A DNA stretch of 64,000 nt from Haloquadratum walsbyi J07HQW1. GTDB taxonomy: Archaea; Halobacteriota; Halobacteria; Halobacteriales; Haloferacaceae. The DNA lies in the NCBI GenBank assembly GCA_000415965.1, contig KE356560.1, positions 1,522,697 to 1,586,696 of the forward strand. The letters are read 5' to 3'. The notes under the pieces were generated by a model, which was not told the origin of the DNA, did not search any database, and was given only the letters and a program-made list of their open reading frames with translations. Below, in pieces: positions 28,835-38,512 of this stretch. Within the stretch, counting starts at the first letter, position 1; each line of letters begins with the position of its first letter. Position numbers and translations under genes: made by a program.

Positions 28835-29190
28835 AGAAAGACCACAAAGACAGACATGATTACTAATCGTGAATATAATTGCGTTCCTCAGTCTGTCCGA
28901 TCGACTCGAAGGCTGTCTGATCAGTTTTTTGCATCCGTCTCCGCTTGGAAAGACTCGTGTCGCTGTTCGTTCACCGACGGATACTCGAACACCACAAAAT
29001 CGGTCACTGAACCGCCTTGCCCCATCGCAGCGAGTGTAATACAATCCTTATCCACGCCTATGTGGATACCCGTGTTTGTATCGTGCTTACTTGCGACTCG
29101 GTTGCATTGCGGATATGTTGGGCTTCGAGATAGCCTGTTTTGCAGGTCGCCGCCGTTCTCCGTGTGGATACGCTTGGACGACTGAAATAG
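28835..29190 (-). pseudogene. tnpB: TnpB fragment (RuvC-I region)
   Basis: On the minus strand a frame reads ICHTENGGDLQNRL-like sequence, then TNTGIHIGVDKDCITLAAM and VTDFVVFEYPSVNEQRHE. The IGVDKDCITLAA piece is the RuvC-I region of a haloarchaeal TnpB, with the catalytic Asp. Both ends are missing. A degenerate CCCCGGGCTTAACTCCGAAG stretch near 28763-28783 may be the remains of the element's hairpin end. Confidence 0.75.
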
Positions 29191-29709
29191 ATGTAGTGTG
29201 GTTTGATGCTAATTAAAACCTCGTGTTGTGATGTGCTTCACTCACGAGTGCGATGACCCGTGGTAATCGCGTTGCTGTTTTTATAGATTACTCAGAAGAC
29301 AACTATTCGGGGGGGCAGTATCCTCAATAAACAACATCGATGACTATCTCGGGATATCAATATCAATGTCCGCAAAAATTGTATCTTAATTACCCGATTA
29401 AACAAGAAAACAGTATAATATAGTCCTAGCTTTGTTCATTTATCCATTATCAGCCGATCAACTAGTGCCTCGAACCGTAATACTTTGCTCAATTAAATTT
29501 TTTCAGTACTGAAGACAGTCCCCCAAATCCATCTGGCATGATATTTCGATGCTCGTGACCGGCAATATGACAGGATATAATAACTCCCGCAAATCGGAGA
29601 TAGCAGATTCATGCAGCTTGGTGTACACAACTACGATGCTGTCTCGGATATTTGATAAATCTATACAGGAAATCAAAACTATCAGCATCGTCAGGACCCT
29701 CAATAAAGT
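29191..29709. other. AT-rich spacer
   Basis: About 500 bases with no supported gene; probably includes flanks of the decayed TnpB element. A TATA-like element lies close to the next gene. Confidence 0.5.
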
Positions 29710-30165
29710 ATGCGTGTAAGTGTTATCGGTGGGAGCACAGTGACAGATGACGAGTACGCAAAAGCAGAACGCCTGGGTGAAGTGATTGGTGAGCGGGGAC
29801 ATGAACTCATCTGTGGTGGGTTGGGTGGGGTGATGGAAGCAGTCTGTAAAGGCGCACAAAACACAGGAGCTCACACGATTGGAGTCATCCCAGGTAAAAA
29901 TCCACAGGAAGCAAACGAATATGTCGAAACGGCAATTGCAACAGGAATCAACGATGCACGAAATCCGGTCATTGTTATGAACGGTGACGGTGTCGTTGCT
30001 GTTGATGGCGGTCCCGGGACACTTTCAGAAATCGGACATGCACTTACTTTTCGTAAGCCAGTGGCTGGTCTCGATACACACCGAGTTGACGGTGTATACG
30101 GCATCGAACATGTTGAAGTCCCAACAGAGGCGATCACACATCTTGAAGACAGTATCGAGTCATGA
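29710..30165 (+). CDS. LOG-like Rossmann protein (TIGR00725 type)
   Basis: 151 residues. The N-terminal strand-loop VSVIGGST, then ELICGGLGGVMEAVCKGA and the motif DGGPGTLSEIGHAL (near residues 98-111, the PGGxGTxxE class) place it in the LOG/lysine-decarboxylase-like nucleotide-binding superfamily, short TIGR00725 branch. LOG enzymes release the base from nucleoside monophosphates; activity of this short branch is not established. Length is normal. It stands alone between two TnpB remnants. Confidence 0.9.
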   Translation: MRVSVIGGSTVTDDEYAKAERLGEVIGERGHELICGGLGGVMEAVCKGAQNTGAHTIGVIPGKNPQEANEYVETAIATGINDARNPVIVMNGDGVVAVDGGPGTLSEIGHALTFRKPVAGLDTHRVDGVYGIEHVEVPTEAITHLEDSIES

Positions 30166-30640
30166 ATTACTCAGACAGATCCGCATGACGGTAACCGGGG
30201 ATACGATTAGTGTCTAGTGCTCATCTCTGGCTCTCCTGATTTGCGTCCTTGCGTCGAATTTTCCTCGATAGATGTGTCGAGAACTCTGAGAGAATTAGTG
30301 ATAGATGATATCAAGCCATTCTGTCAGTCTTGTCTGTGAATCGTCCACCAAACAAGATTCTGATCGCGATCCTAACCCTGACCGACGAGACGGCTCTGTG
30401 GGACATACTAATAGGAAAGACAGTATACATCAAAAAAGAGACCCCACAGCAGTGAAACCACCCCTCGGATCCGACATCTAACGGGTATACCATCAGCATC
30501 TCAGTTGCGCACACGCTTCAGTCCCAGTAAGATCGACAGAGGGAATAACACGAGTGCTGAAGTCATCCGTCACTGTGGTGGTTCACGTTGAGTGTGAGCG
30601 TCAGTGTCAATGTAAACGTCTCAGTTTTCTGGTGAGATTG
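30166..30640. other. Spacer, nothing recognised
   Basis: About 470 bases between the LOG-like gene and the end of the next broken TnpB element. Confidence 0.5.
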
Positions 30641-30644
30641 AGGT

Positions 30645-30691
30645 TAACTCCGGGGCTTCCTGTTTCAGCAACTTGTCAGACGGCGTCTGAC
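30645..30691 (-). repeat. Right end of a broken TnpB element
   Basis: Contains a half hairpin (GAAGCCCCGGAG read on the minus strand) and a perfect palindrome GTCAGAC-GGC-GTCTGAC (30675-30691). The same palindrome with GCA in the loop lies near the end of the element at 51310-52760. Confidence 0.65.
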
Positions 30692-32020
30692 AGCCTATAA
30701 GATGTTCTCGCTTTGCATCCACTCCAAAAAAACGGAAAGAGTGCAGTCTACACAGGTGGTGACTCGGAACACCCCGCCGCTCTCTGTGAGCGATTACGAG
30801 AAAGGATGTTCTTCGGTGCGTTCAGGTCCCTGTCTTCGGTATGATCAGACGCCGGACAGGAATGCTCTGGAATCCAGGGTGGCTTCGACGTTCCCACACC
30901 GCACTCTGAACATTCTGTGGTCGTTCCTGCTGGGTCGACCTCGACAACGTGCGTGCTGTGCAAGTCGGATTTGTATTCCAGCAGGTCGAGAAACCCCGAC
31001 ATGTGGCGTTCTGAGTGGTTTTCAGCATTGAGTTTCCGTCCAAATTCCTCAACAACCACCAAATCGTATTCTTGGAGCAACAGTGTTGTGAGTTCGTGCT
31101 GGTAGTGTAGCATTTTCCGCTTTATGTGTCGCTTTGCTCGGGCAACCTCCTGCCGTTGCTTCTCTCAGTTGTTCGACCCGTGTTCCTTCTCATCAAGTTT
31201 GCGCTGTTCGCGCTCTCGCAGTCGTGCTCGTCCGATAGTCGAGCATATCCACTGCTGTCTCGTCGCTGGTGTGGGTGGACGAGAGAATCCCGAGGTTTAC
31301 GCCCACACAGCCAGCAGGACCAAGCAAGTTTGGACTCGGCTTTTTGAGAAGGTTCTCGTTCGAGTATTCCGTGATGAGGTACGCGAACTACTCGCCGGTT
31401 CGTTCCTCTTATGATATACCGCGTCTAATACTCTCGGTCACAGAAGGTTCCCGGTGCGCTCGAATCGGGATGTGGTCGGTCTTCGAAGGGTCGGAGTGTC
31501 GCGTATCCGTCTTGAATTGTGTGTTATGATTCACGCCGAAGCCCTCACCAATGCGCGATTGATCAACTTCAGCGCTTCCTTGCCACTTCAACCGCCCTGT
31601 GTTGTCAGCTGTTGGGACTGTGAGTTCCTTTATGAGTATTCGAAGTTGCAGCGGAACGCGTACACAGGCATTCTAGATGCAATGAGTATCAGCGTAGGTT
31701 CAGAGAGAAACGGTGCTCAGAGTGCCACCGACTGTTGTGATGTGTTTCTTCTCGCCCTTCCTGCGTCTCAACGGTTTTCGGTATTTCGGAGACGATTTGC
31801 TGGGGGCGTGTGCTGAGGCTTCCGAAAAGAGCGGTTACCGCTGTTTCTAGTCGGTGAATGTGCGGTCTGGTCGTAGGTGGTCGACCGGTTCCCATAATCA
31901 TGCGAGTAGTCGCAGATAGCGCTGTTCCATATCTACCGGTGGATTTCGATGTGACGCCACGCTTCGCTGGCAGTTTCTTCGTCGGGATATGCACGCAGCG
32001 AAGCGTGACATCCATCTAAG
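30690..32020 (-). pseudogene. tnpB: Broken full-length TnpB
   Basis: Minus-strand TnpB with many frame breaks. The N-terminal piece near 31900-32010 (DGCHASLRAYPDEETASEAWRHIEIHR) is the typical start of haloarchaeal IS1341-type proteins. Later pieces are DHIPIRAHRE (near 31460), KQRQEVARAKRHIKRKMLHYQHEL (near 31110-31180) and the long C-terminal frame 30748-31113 with YDLVVVEEFGRKL, ECSECGVGTSKPPWIPEHSC (zinc finger, second half damaged) and EDRDLNAPKNIL (RuvC-III). A 50-base stretch at 31681-31733 appears to come from another element on the opposite strand, suggesting nested insertion. Not functional. Confidence 0.85.
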
Positions 32021-32370
32021 TTAATCCAGCCGTTCGACAGTGAGTTTGATTCGATCGCTCGGTTTCATACCGTGGTCTGTGGAGAGAGACAACCTGGCGG
32101 TCGGATTCACCTTCTCAGGGTCGAATCAAAGCCTCAAGACACTTGCCTTGCTCATCCGTAGCCGTGCTCTCATCCAGACTCTGCTGGACATCAACCGATA
32201 TTTCACTGAGTTCGGTTGCAACGAAGACATCAAATATCTCGCACACAGGCTCATAAGCGATTGTATTCTCAATTTTAACTCTTAGCAATCACCAGATGTA
32301 TGCCGTCGATCAGAAGATGCGGTTTTGATGATAATCGAGACATTGTTGACCGCTGGTGATTCAAGACACG
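32021..32370. other. Spacer downstream of the ferredoxin gene
   Basis: About 350 bases between the TnpB remnant and ferredoxin; an 81-codon frame on the plus strand has no recognisable features. Confidence 0.45.
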
Positions 32371-32763
32371 TTAGCCGATGACGCGGTTTTGGAGATAATC
32401 GAGATGCTTTGCGTTGTAGACAATCTGGATGTTATCAGCCGCCGGTGATCCGATACACGTGAGTCGAACGTTCTTCTCAGAGACTTCCTCATTAGAGAGA
32501 ATCTGTTGCATATCCATGTCGATCTCTCCTTCCTTCACGATTGCAGCGCAATTCGCACACGCGCCCGCGCGACAGGAGAACGGCCAATCGTATCCTTGTG
32601 CCTCTGCGGCTTCAAGAATATACTCGCCCTCGTTTACTTCAAGTGATCCGTAATCTTCGTTTTCAAGATCTGAGTCAGCGGCCTTTTCGAAAAGGTCCTC
32701 ATCGTCCATCTCCCAACCCTTGTCATCAAGGGTCTCATAGTTCAGATATTCTACGGTTGCCAT
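32371..32763 (-). CDS. Halobacterial [2Fe-2S] ferredoxin
   Basis: 130-residue plant-type ferredoxin with the haloarchaeal acidic N-terminal insertion. Cluster cysteines are at residues 64, 69, 72 (CRAGACANC) and 103 (LTCIG). It carries electrons for 2-oxoacid oxidoreductases, nitrite reduction and radical SAM enzymes. The protein is strongly acidic, as in the well-known halobacterial ferredoxin, and the sequence ends YLQNRVIG as is usual for that family. It stands as a single gene. An AT-rich stretch lies before the start. Confidence 0.97.
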   Translation of the reverse strand: MATVEYLNYETLDDKGWEMDDEDLFEKAADSDLENEDYGSLEVNEGEYILEAAEAQGYDWPFSCRAGACANCAAIVKEGEIDMDMQQILSNEEVSEKNVRLTCIGSPAADNIQIVYNAKHLDYLQNRVIG

Positions 32764-34061
32764 CGATAATCGATATGTGCGTCACACAATTAGTGTTTGC
32801 TGTTTGTTTATTTCGATATAATATTATCCTCTCTCGACCAAATCAGATCGACGATTGAACATGAGGATACAGATTATCTTCGCTCGCTTCCTCTCGAAAG
32901 TCATGTTCACTTTGAAATATTTTATATTGATGTCAGGTGCTCCAGCCCACTCATACACCTGACCGTGTAAATATAATTACGATGACATTAATTAGGGTCT
33001 ATGCATGAATGCTGACTCCCTTACTATCCCAGTATAAATCAGATGCAATATAACATATTACATATCGATTTCGTACTCTCAGCCAATATGAGGTGTTCGC
33101 AACGCGAAAGTTGAGACCAGTAGACTAATGTCACTTGTTTGATACACGCCGCGCCTTGTCTCATGACGGAGATGACAGGTTTGCAATCTTCACTGAGCCT
33201 TGAGATAGTAGAAATCTGCAGAACCCTCGTTGCTGGTATCCACCTGGGCTGCTAGGAGTGGACGTGGACGCGGGAGTACCAAAATCCCGTTTAGATCATA
33301 CGCACACACTCAGTGGTGGCTCTGTTGTGAGGAATTCAACAAGCTTTGATGAACTCGGAGTTCGTTTCAATCGAATTATCAAGTTACCAGACACTTACGT
33401 GATTGATGATAGAAACTACTGCTTAGCTGAGAGGCGGGTCCGACGACTGTCTCTTCGCTTGAACTGGATATGTCGCCATCACAGGAATCAGCTCTTTTCT
33501 TGTCCGCTCATCGCTCGTGATATATCCACCAACCTGGCAGTTCATCCATCAGATGTGAGATTTCAGATTATGTCAACAACGCTGCTTCATATCTTAGGTG
33601 ACAACGCGTACACGGTGTGAGCACATCGGAAGGATGTCTGCTCTGCATATAAGAAGGATATTAATATGCGCATTTCATATCTTAGTCTGCATTGATTGCG
33701 GTTACAATGCAATAAGGATAGAATCTTCCATGGCAAGGTCACGCTGACAGATACCGCTGTCACTGCTTTGGGGACACAGCAGCATCCCCAACAATCTGCG
33801 TGTAATGCTGTTTTTCACGACTGATGATAATGGCTCCATACTCACGTAAACCAAAATCAGAATCAAATTAACATGGCAATTGATCTACATGCATATGACT
33901 GTCATCCCACGCAGGGGCAGTCAACTGGACGACTCAATCAGAAAAAATCTGGGCAGGACCTCCCCGCTCATACTGCTTAAAATCGATTTAGGCAGCCCGA
34001 AAAGTATCTTAGGCTGGTCTAATCCCTTAATTATATATCATACGAATCCCTATTAACATAT
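32764..34061. other. 1.3-kb spacer without supported gene
   Basis: AT-rich with stops in all frames. The longest open frame (33258-33620, plus, 120 codons) contains no known domain and its composition is not acidic, so it is not called. A TATA box (34031-34038) near the end belongs to the NifU-like gene. Confidence 0.5.
34031..34038 (+). promoter_or_regulatory. TATA box for the NifU-like gene
   Basis: TTATATAT centred 27 bases before the ATG at 34062; leaderless transcript expected. Confidence 0.7.
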
Positions 34062-34388
34062 ATGAGTGCTGAAACACTTGAACGACAGACACGAAGTTAT
34101 CTGAGCGAAAACGTCCCGCAGATTCAGGACCACGGAGGCAATTTTGAGATACGTGATGTTGATGAGGAAGCTGGGCGTGTGACGGTTGCCATTGGTGGTG
34201 CCTGTTCGGGGTGCGGTATCGCGCCGATGACAATGAACGCAATTGAGCGTCAACTACCGGATGATGTTGACGGTATTGAGTCTGTTGAAGTCGTTCGAAC
34301 GAGCGGACCACGCGCGGCCGTTATGCCCTCGAAAACCGAGGATATGGAAGAGATGGACGAATATGATAACTATGAGCCACCGTTCTGA
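34062..34388 (+). CDS. NifU C-terminal domain (Nfu-like) iron-sulfur protein
   Basis: 108 residues. The domain carries GGNFEIRDVDEEAGRVTVAIGGACSGCGIAPMTM, in which CSGC (near residues 48-51) is the CxxC pair that bridges a [4Fe-4S] cluster between two subunits. Nfu proteins store or deliver clusters to target proteins, fitting this region's ferredoxin and radical SAM genes. The C terminus is acidic and probably disordered. The start is supported by the TATA box at 34031-34038. Confidence 0.93.
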   Translation: MSAETLERQTRSYLSENVPQIQDHGGNFEIRDVDEEAGRVTVAIGGACSGCGIAPMTMNAIERQLPDDVDGIESVEVVRTSGPRAAVMPSKTEDMEEMDEYDNYEPPF

Positions 34389-34631
34389 GGGCGAAACAGG
34401 CACACTCATCCTCATCTCGTGATCGACTCCTGACAGTATCAGTCTGATTCGTTCTGTACAGTATATCTCCGACGGTTCTATTCTTCCGTCAGGAGATGTA
34501 TCTGTCTCTCTTTTATCTTAAATGACAGACTACGAACTCGGACTGATCACACTATTTACTGTATATCTGATAATTCAAGCGATTTGAAGATCCACTCAGG
34601 CTCATCGGAGCTTCCTCTCTGTGCGTGAACC

Positions 34632-34654
34632 GCCTCGGGGTCAAGCCCCGAGGC
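34632..34654 (-). repeat. Right-end hairpin of a TnpB element
   Basis: Perfect 9-bp stem GCCTCGGGG / CCCCGAGGC with loop TCAAG. It is the mirror of the hairpin at 52724-52746 and lies just past the TnpB C terminus, where the guide-RNA (omega RNA) scaffold of IS605 elements normally is. Confidence 0.85.
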
Positions 34655-35698
34655 TTCCCGACTCAATGACGCGACGTGCAGACACAGACCGAGGCGAACC
34701 CCCATCAGTCTCCGCAGCGGTCGCAGTCTCACCGGGCGTGACTTCGGCCTGTCCCAGACCTAACTCCTGTAATCCTCGATTAAGAATATTGGACGCTGCA
34801 TTCGCATCACGATCCGCCGCAAACCCACAGCCCGGACAGCTATGCTCTCGCACCCACAGTGGTTTGTCGGTCGCAACACCGCACTAAGAGAATTCTTTAT
34901 TTGTCCCAGCAGGATCAACCTGCACGACGTGTGTCCCGTACAGTTTGGCTTTGTACTCCAGCATCTCGATGAACTGTCGCCATGCGGCATCCTGCTTGTT
35001 TTTGCCGTTCTGGCTGGACTCAAGCATCGGCTTTACATCCAAGTTTTCGACAAACATAGCATCGTACTCATTCACTACCCACGTTGTGAGTTTATGCTGG
35101 AAATCTTCGACCTTTCGGGTTATCTTCCGGTTGGCTTTCGCCACCTGTTGCCGTTGTTGCTCGCCTGCTCTTTTCATGAAAGCGACCGTTGCTCATGGCG
35201 AAGACGGTCGTATTCCTCACTTAAATCAAGGCAGTCTACACTATCGCCGTCACTTGTGTAGATGTACTTCTGGATACCGAGATCAACACCAACACAGTCG
35301 TCACCATCCAGTTCACCAACCGGTGTTTTTGACGGAAGTGCATCGTCGGGCATCTCTAGGCCGAAGATGACGAACCACTCGCCGATTGATTGTGACCTAT
35401 TTGATTGTCGCGTTCAGCGGGACGTCTCGATAATACCGGATTGGGATGTCCCCAATCCCAGAGAGCCAAAGTATCGCTCGCTGACCGCTCGTGTTTTTGG
35501 AGCTTGAACCCAGACTGACTGTAGGTTATACTCCGGAATTCTCTCGGTGGTTTCCACCAAAGCATCCCAATTTTCTGCCCGGTTTCCTTCAGTTCGGATA
35601 GCCCACTCAGATTGCTGTAGAACCGCTTTACGGTTTCTTGAAGTGCCTTGGAGTGGACCTCACTGAACACCGGAAATTTGTCTTTCCACGTTTTGAGG
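34640..35698 (-). pseudogene. tnpB: 5'-truncated, frameshifted TnpB
   Basis: Minus-strand TnpB lacking its first 60 or so codons. It begins abruptly at WKDKFPVFSEVHSKAL next to the transcription factor B remnant. Pieces are KPPREFRSITYSQSGFKL (near 35520), KRAGEQQRQQVAKANRKI (35177), WVVNEYDAMFVENLDVKPML, AAWRQFIEMLEYKAKLYGTHVVQ, and after a frameshift near 34885 the zinc finger and RuvC-III part CPGCGFAADRDANAASNIL. The truncation, with the right-end hairpin still intact, shows that a deletion or recombination fused this element to the neighbouring gene. Confidence 0.87.
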
Positions 35699-36540
35699 CG
35701 TCCTGTTCTCGGGCTGCCTGATACACACAGCCAGCCGCGACACCCGCGGGATTGTATCCGTTCGCGACACCGGTTCGCACTGCCTGCTTCGCGAGCGCCG
35801 CTGCTCGCTGGCGCGTCCCCGCCGGGAGGCCGAGTGCCGAAGTGACTCTCGGGACGTACTCGAGAGGCTCCATCGGTACCATCGGAAGTTCGAGCTCCCG
35901 GTTGAGCACGCTGTATGCGTTCTGAACGCGCTCGTGGGAGACTGTCGAGGTCACGCTGACTTCCTGGAGCGTTCGGGGCAGCCCGGCACACCGACACGCG
36001 GCGTAGACGCTGGCGGCAGCCATCGCCTCGATCGACCGGCCACGGATGAGGTCCTCGCCGGCAGCAGTTCGGTAGAGGCGACAGGCCTGGGAGGCTCCGT
36101 GGGAGATCAAGTGCGCCGACGATCCGTCGAACCTCCGAAAAGCCGTGGGCCAGGTTCTGCTCGGCCTTACTTGACCAGCGGCCGCGCCGATGCTCGCGCC
36201 GAAGACGGCCGATCTGACTCCGCTTTCGGCCCGACAGCGTCGTGCCGTTGGCGTCGGTCCGGTCGAAGCCAACCTCGCTCGACAGCCCCCGGTCGTGGCG
36301 GGTCGGTGTCAGCGCCGGACCGGTCCGCGTGCGTTCGATGCGCTCTGTGTCGTCGAAGGCGCACTATTCCGAGCCATGGTCGATCGGACGATCCTCGAGG
36401 ACAAGCCCGCAGTCGTCACAGACGGTCTCGATGCTGTTCGTGTGGACGAGACCGCCGCACTCCGGACAGCCGCTGTTGGACCGCTCGGCGGCGGGGACGT
36501 CCTCGTCGAATGTCCGTTCGTCGACGTTTCTCAGTGACAT
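35699..36540 (-). pseudogene. tfb: Broken transcription initiation factor B (TFB)
   Basis: Archaeal TFIIB homologue, GC-rich and damaged. The zinc ribbon is near 36420-36480 (CPECGGLVHTN and CDDCGLV). An in-frame TAG replaces a Trp codon after DHGSE (near 36375). After a frameshift the cyclin repeats continue, including AAGEDLIRGRSIEAMAAASVYAACR and RTLQEVS, then NGYNPAGVAAGCVYQAAREQ, where the sequence switches to TnpB at about 35698. The second repeat's end and the C terminus are missing. TFBs are often multi-copy in haloarchaea; this one looks like an imported plasmid-type copy that died. Confidence 0.88.
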
Positions 36541-36683
36541 GGTTTGAACGGGGAACCGACGCTGTTGGTTGACTCCCCGCATCCCGTTGCAGGTAATAAA
36601 TCAGCTCGTCGCTGGATCGTACCGGGTCAGCGATGACCTCGGTACGGAACCCTCACGCCACTCTCGGCTTCGTTGCGTATCGA

Positions 36684-37037
36684 TCACTCGTCGGGGTCCG
36701 TCCGGTGACCGTCGTGAACTTCGAAGAATGCGATCGGGTCGGTGTCGCCGCGCCGGGCCATCTCGTTGGCTGTCTCGAGTTGGGAGTCGATCAGCGTGTT
36801 CTGCTGGCGCGACCACTCCTCGTCGTCGTGAGTGCGGACGTACTCGACCCAGCGCTTAATGAACGCCCGCCGCTGTTCGGCGTTCTGCCGCTGGGATCGC
36901 TCGAACTCGTCAGAGCTCAGTCGTGACCACCCAGTATACCGACTGGTGGAGGGCAACTCATTTAATACGATGCGCCGGATATACGAGTAGCAACCGACTG
37001 ATCGCGGCAAGACCTGGTCGTGACCGCGCGAGAACAC
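36684..37037 (-). CDS. Hypothetical protein of the GC-rich island
   Basis: 117 codons to the first ATG, but the credible part starts around residue 26 (ELPSTSRYTGWSRLSSDEFERSQRQNAEQRR). The rest is polar, helical and acidic (EWSRQQNTLIDSQLETANEMARRGDTDP), with a codon pattern (GC at third positions) typical of other haloarchaea. The true start is unclear: the in-frame ATG at 37037 is far upstream, and a TTG near 36956 is possible. Not recognised. It lies between the TFB remnant and the toxin-antitoxin pair. Confidence 0.55.
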   Translation of the reverse strand: MFSRGHDQVLPRSVGCYSYIRRIVLNELPSTSRYTGWSRLSSDEFERSQRQNAEQRRAFIKRWVEYVRTHDDEEWSRQQNTLIDSQLETANEMARRGDTDPIAFFEVHDGHRTDPDE

Positions 37038-37054
37038 AGAGGACAGGATCTGAT

Positions 37055-37372
37055 ATGAGCATGGATACCGGCGACCCGACGGCGACCGACATTAGCCTCA
37101 CGTACGACGAGGAGGCCGATCAGTGGCGCGCTCGCGACGAAACCCGCGGCGTCACCGTCCGGGCCAGCACCCGGGAGGCAGCGCTTGACGCGCTTGACGA
37201 GGCCGTCGCGGACGATGGTGAGACCGATCCCGATGTCGAGGTCGACGCTGACGACCCGTTCTTTACAGCACCGACGTTTTCGAGTGGTCGGTCAGATGTC
37301 TCCCGGAACGTTGACGAGTACCTCGCTGAGGACACCTATCGGGACAAACTCGGCTCTGACGAGGGCTCCTGA
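37055..37372 (+). CDS. Putative antitoxin (VapB/HicB-like)
   Basis: 105 residues, acidic. The N-terminal half (ISLTYDEEADQWRARDETRGVTVRASTREAALDALDEAV) resembles the HicB-like fold used in several antitoxins. The C-terminal half is disordered and ends DEYLAEDTYRDKLG, a likely toxin-binding tail. Only six bases separate its stop from the ATG of the PIN-domain gene, which is typical of an antitoxin-toxin operon. The codon use is GC-rich like the rest of the island. Confidence 0.75.
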   Translation: MSMDTGDPTATDISLTYDEEADQWRARDETRGVTVRASTREAALDALDEAVADDGETDPDVEVDADDPFFTAPTFSSGRSDVSRNVDEYLAEDTYRDKLGSDEGS

Positions 37373-37378
37373 GTGGCG

Positions 37379-37831
37379 ATGAGCGGGATCGAGCCGACGC
37401 CACTGTTCGTCGATACCGGGCCGTTCTACGCCCGCTTCGACGGTGACGATGGCCTCCACGACCGGGCGACCGAACTCTTCGAGCGGATTCGGACTGCCAA
37501 CTTGCTCTACCGACCAGTGTACACGTCCCGGTATGTCCTCGCCGAGACGACACGGTTGCTGGTCCAGCGCGTGAGCCACGAGGCAGCGAGCGCGGCCTTA
37601 TCTGCGATCCGCAACGGAGAGTTGTTCACTATCCTGACTGTCGACGAGGACCGTTCTGAGGCTGCCTGCGAGCGGTTCGGACAGTACGACGACCAGACAA
37701 TCACGCTTGTCGACCACCTGAGTGGCGTGCTGGCTGAGGCACACGACGCGACGCACATCCTCACGTTCGACCCCGATGACTTCCGGACGCTCGACCTCAC
37801 AGCCGTTCCCGACGATACAGGCGACGGGTGA
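37379..37831 (+). CDS. PIN-domain toxin (VapC-like ribonuclease)
   Basis: 150 residues with the PIN pattern: Asp in LFVDTGPFYARFD (near residue 11), the Glu in YTSRYVLAETTRLL (near 52), and the acidic C-terminal cluster YDDQTITLVDHLSGVLA and ILTFDPDDFRTL (near 103-140). PIN toxins cut tRNA or rRNA; here the partner antitoxin is the gene upstream. The ATG at 37379 is preferred over the GTG two codons before it. The pair may stabilise the imported island or a former plasmid. Confidence 0.87.
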   Translation: MSGIEPTPLFVDTGPFYARFDGDDGLHDRATELFERIRTANLLYRPVYTSRYVLAETTRLLVQRVSHEAASAALSAIRNGELFTILTVDEDRSEAACERFGQYDDQTITLVDHLSGVLAEAHDATHILTFDPDDFRTLDLTAVPDDTGDG

Positions 37832-37875
37832 GTATACGGGCTCGAAATCGAGTCCTCAACAGGGGAGGCACCCGC

Positions 37876-38154
37876 TCACCGTTCGTCCTTCTCGTAGACT
37901 TGGTACTGCGAATCGGTCAAGTAACTCACGACATGGTTATCATTCAGCAGTCGAATCACGTCCCATTTCTTTCGCATATCAGGGACTGTGATTCCCCACT
38001 CTCCGTTCTTGATCACCGCCTCAATTCCCAGTTCGAATTCGTCAATAACGTCTTCGACGTCACCACGGTCGATCGTGTCGTATAGGCCACGCCGTTCGAC
38101 CGATTGCATTTTGCGCAGTGCCCGACGGTCACTCCTAATTGAGACCCGGATCAT
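37876..38154 (-). CDS. Small unknown protein next to the toxin-antitoxin pair
   Basis: 92 residues, not recognised. A basic N terminus (RSDRRALRKMQSVERRG) is followed by an acidic helical part and a C-terminal segment (WDVIRLLNDNHVVSYLTDSQYQVY). It could be a small DNA-binding protein. A TTTATGA element lies about 24 bases before the ATG at 38154. Base composition is back to the AT-richer local norm. Confidence 0.6.
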   Translation of the reverse strand: MIRVSIRSDRRALRKMQSVERRGLYDTIDRGDVEDVIDEFELGIEAVIKNGEWGITVPDMRKKWDVIRLLNDNHVVSYLTDSQYQVYEKDER

Positions 38155-38512
38155 ATATCCTCACCCATGAGATTTCATAAACTAGACTTCGTGATTGCAC
38201 GTATTGTCGGTTGGTGGAACGCTTTCAGCTAGAGGGTCAACAATCGCTATTTAATTATATCTAAAGATATACGTTATGTTGCAAATGTAATAAAACGACA
38301 GAAGAGTCTGGGATCCTGATTGTGATCGTCAGTTCGTCGTTATTATTTATCTGTGAGCACCACTGATCAAGTGTGGTGATATCTCTTGCACCGTACTGGC
38401 ACGGACGGTGTATTCTGCGAGATTATTCAACCCACAGTCCGCAGCCACGATTCAATAAAAAAGCTCAACTCCGTGTCTCGATTTCATCGCAGATATAAAG
38501 AGTCAATACACG
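38155..38512. other. Spacer, nothing recognised
   Basis: About 360 AT-rich bases between divergent genes. Confidence 0.5.

Noticed and set aside
33258..33620. 120-codon plus-strand frame
   Set aside because: Basic, low-acid composition unlike haloarchaeal proteins, no promoter or family resemblance.
35356..35997. 213-codon frame spanning the TFB/TnpB junction
   Set aside because: Its two halves are off-frame or fused parts of two broken genes; not a true fusion protein.
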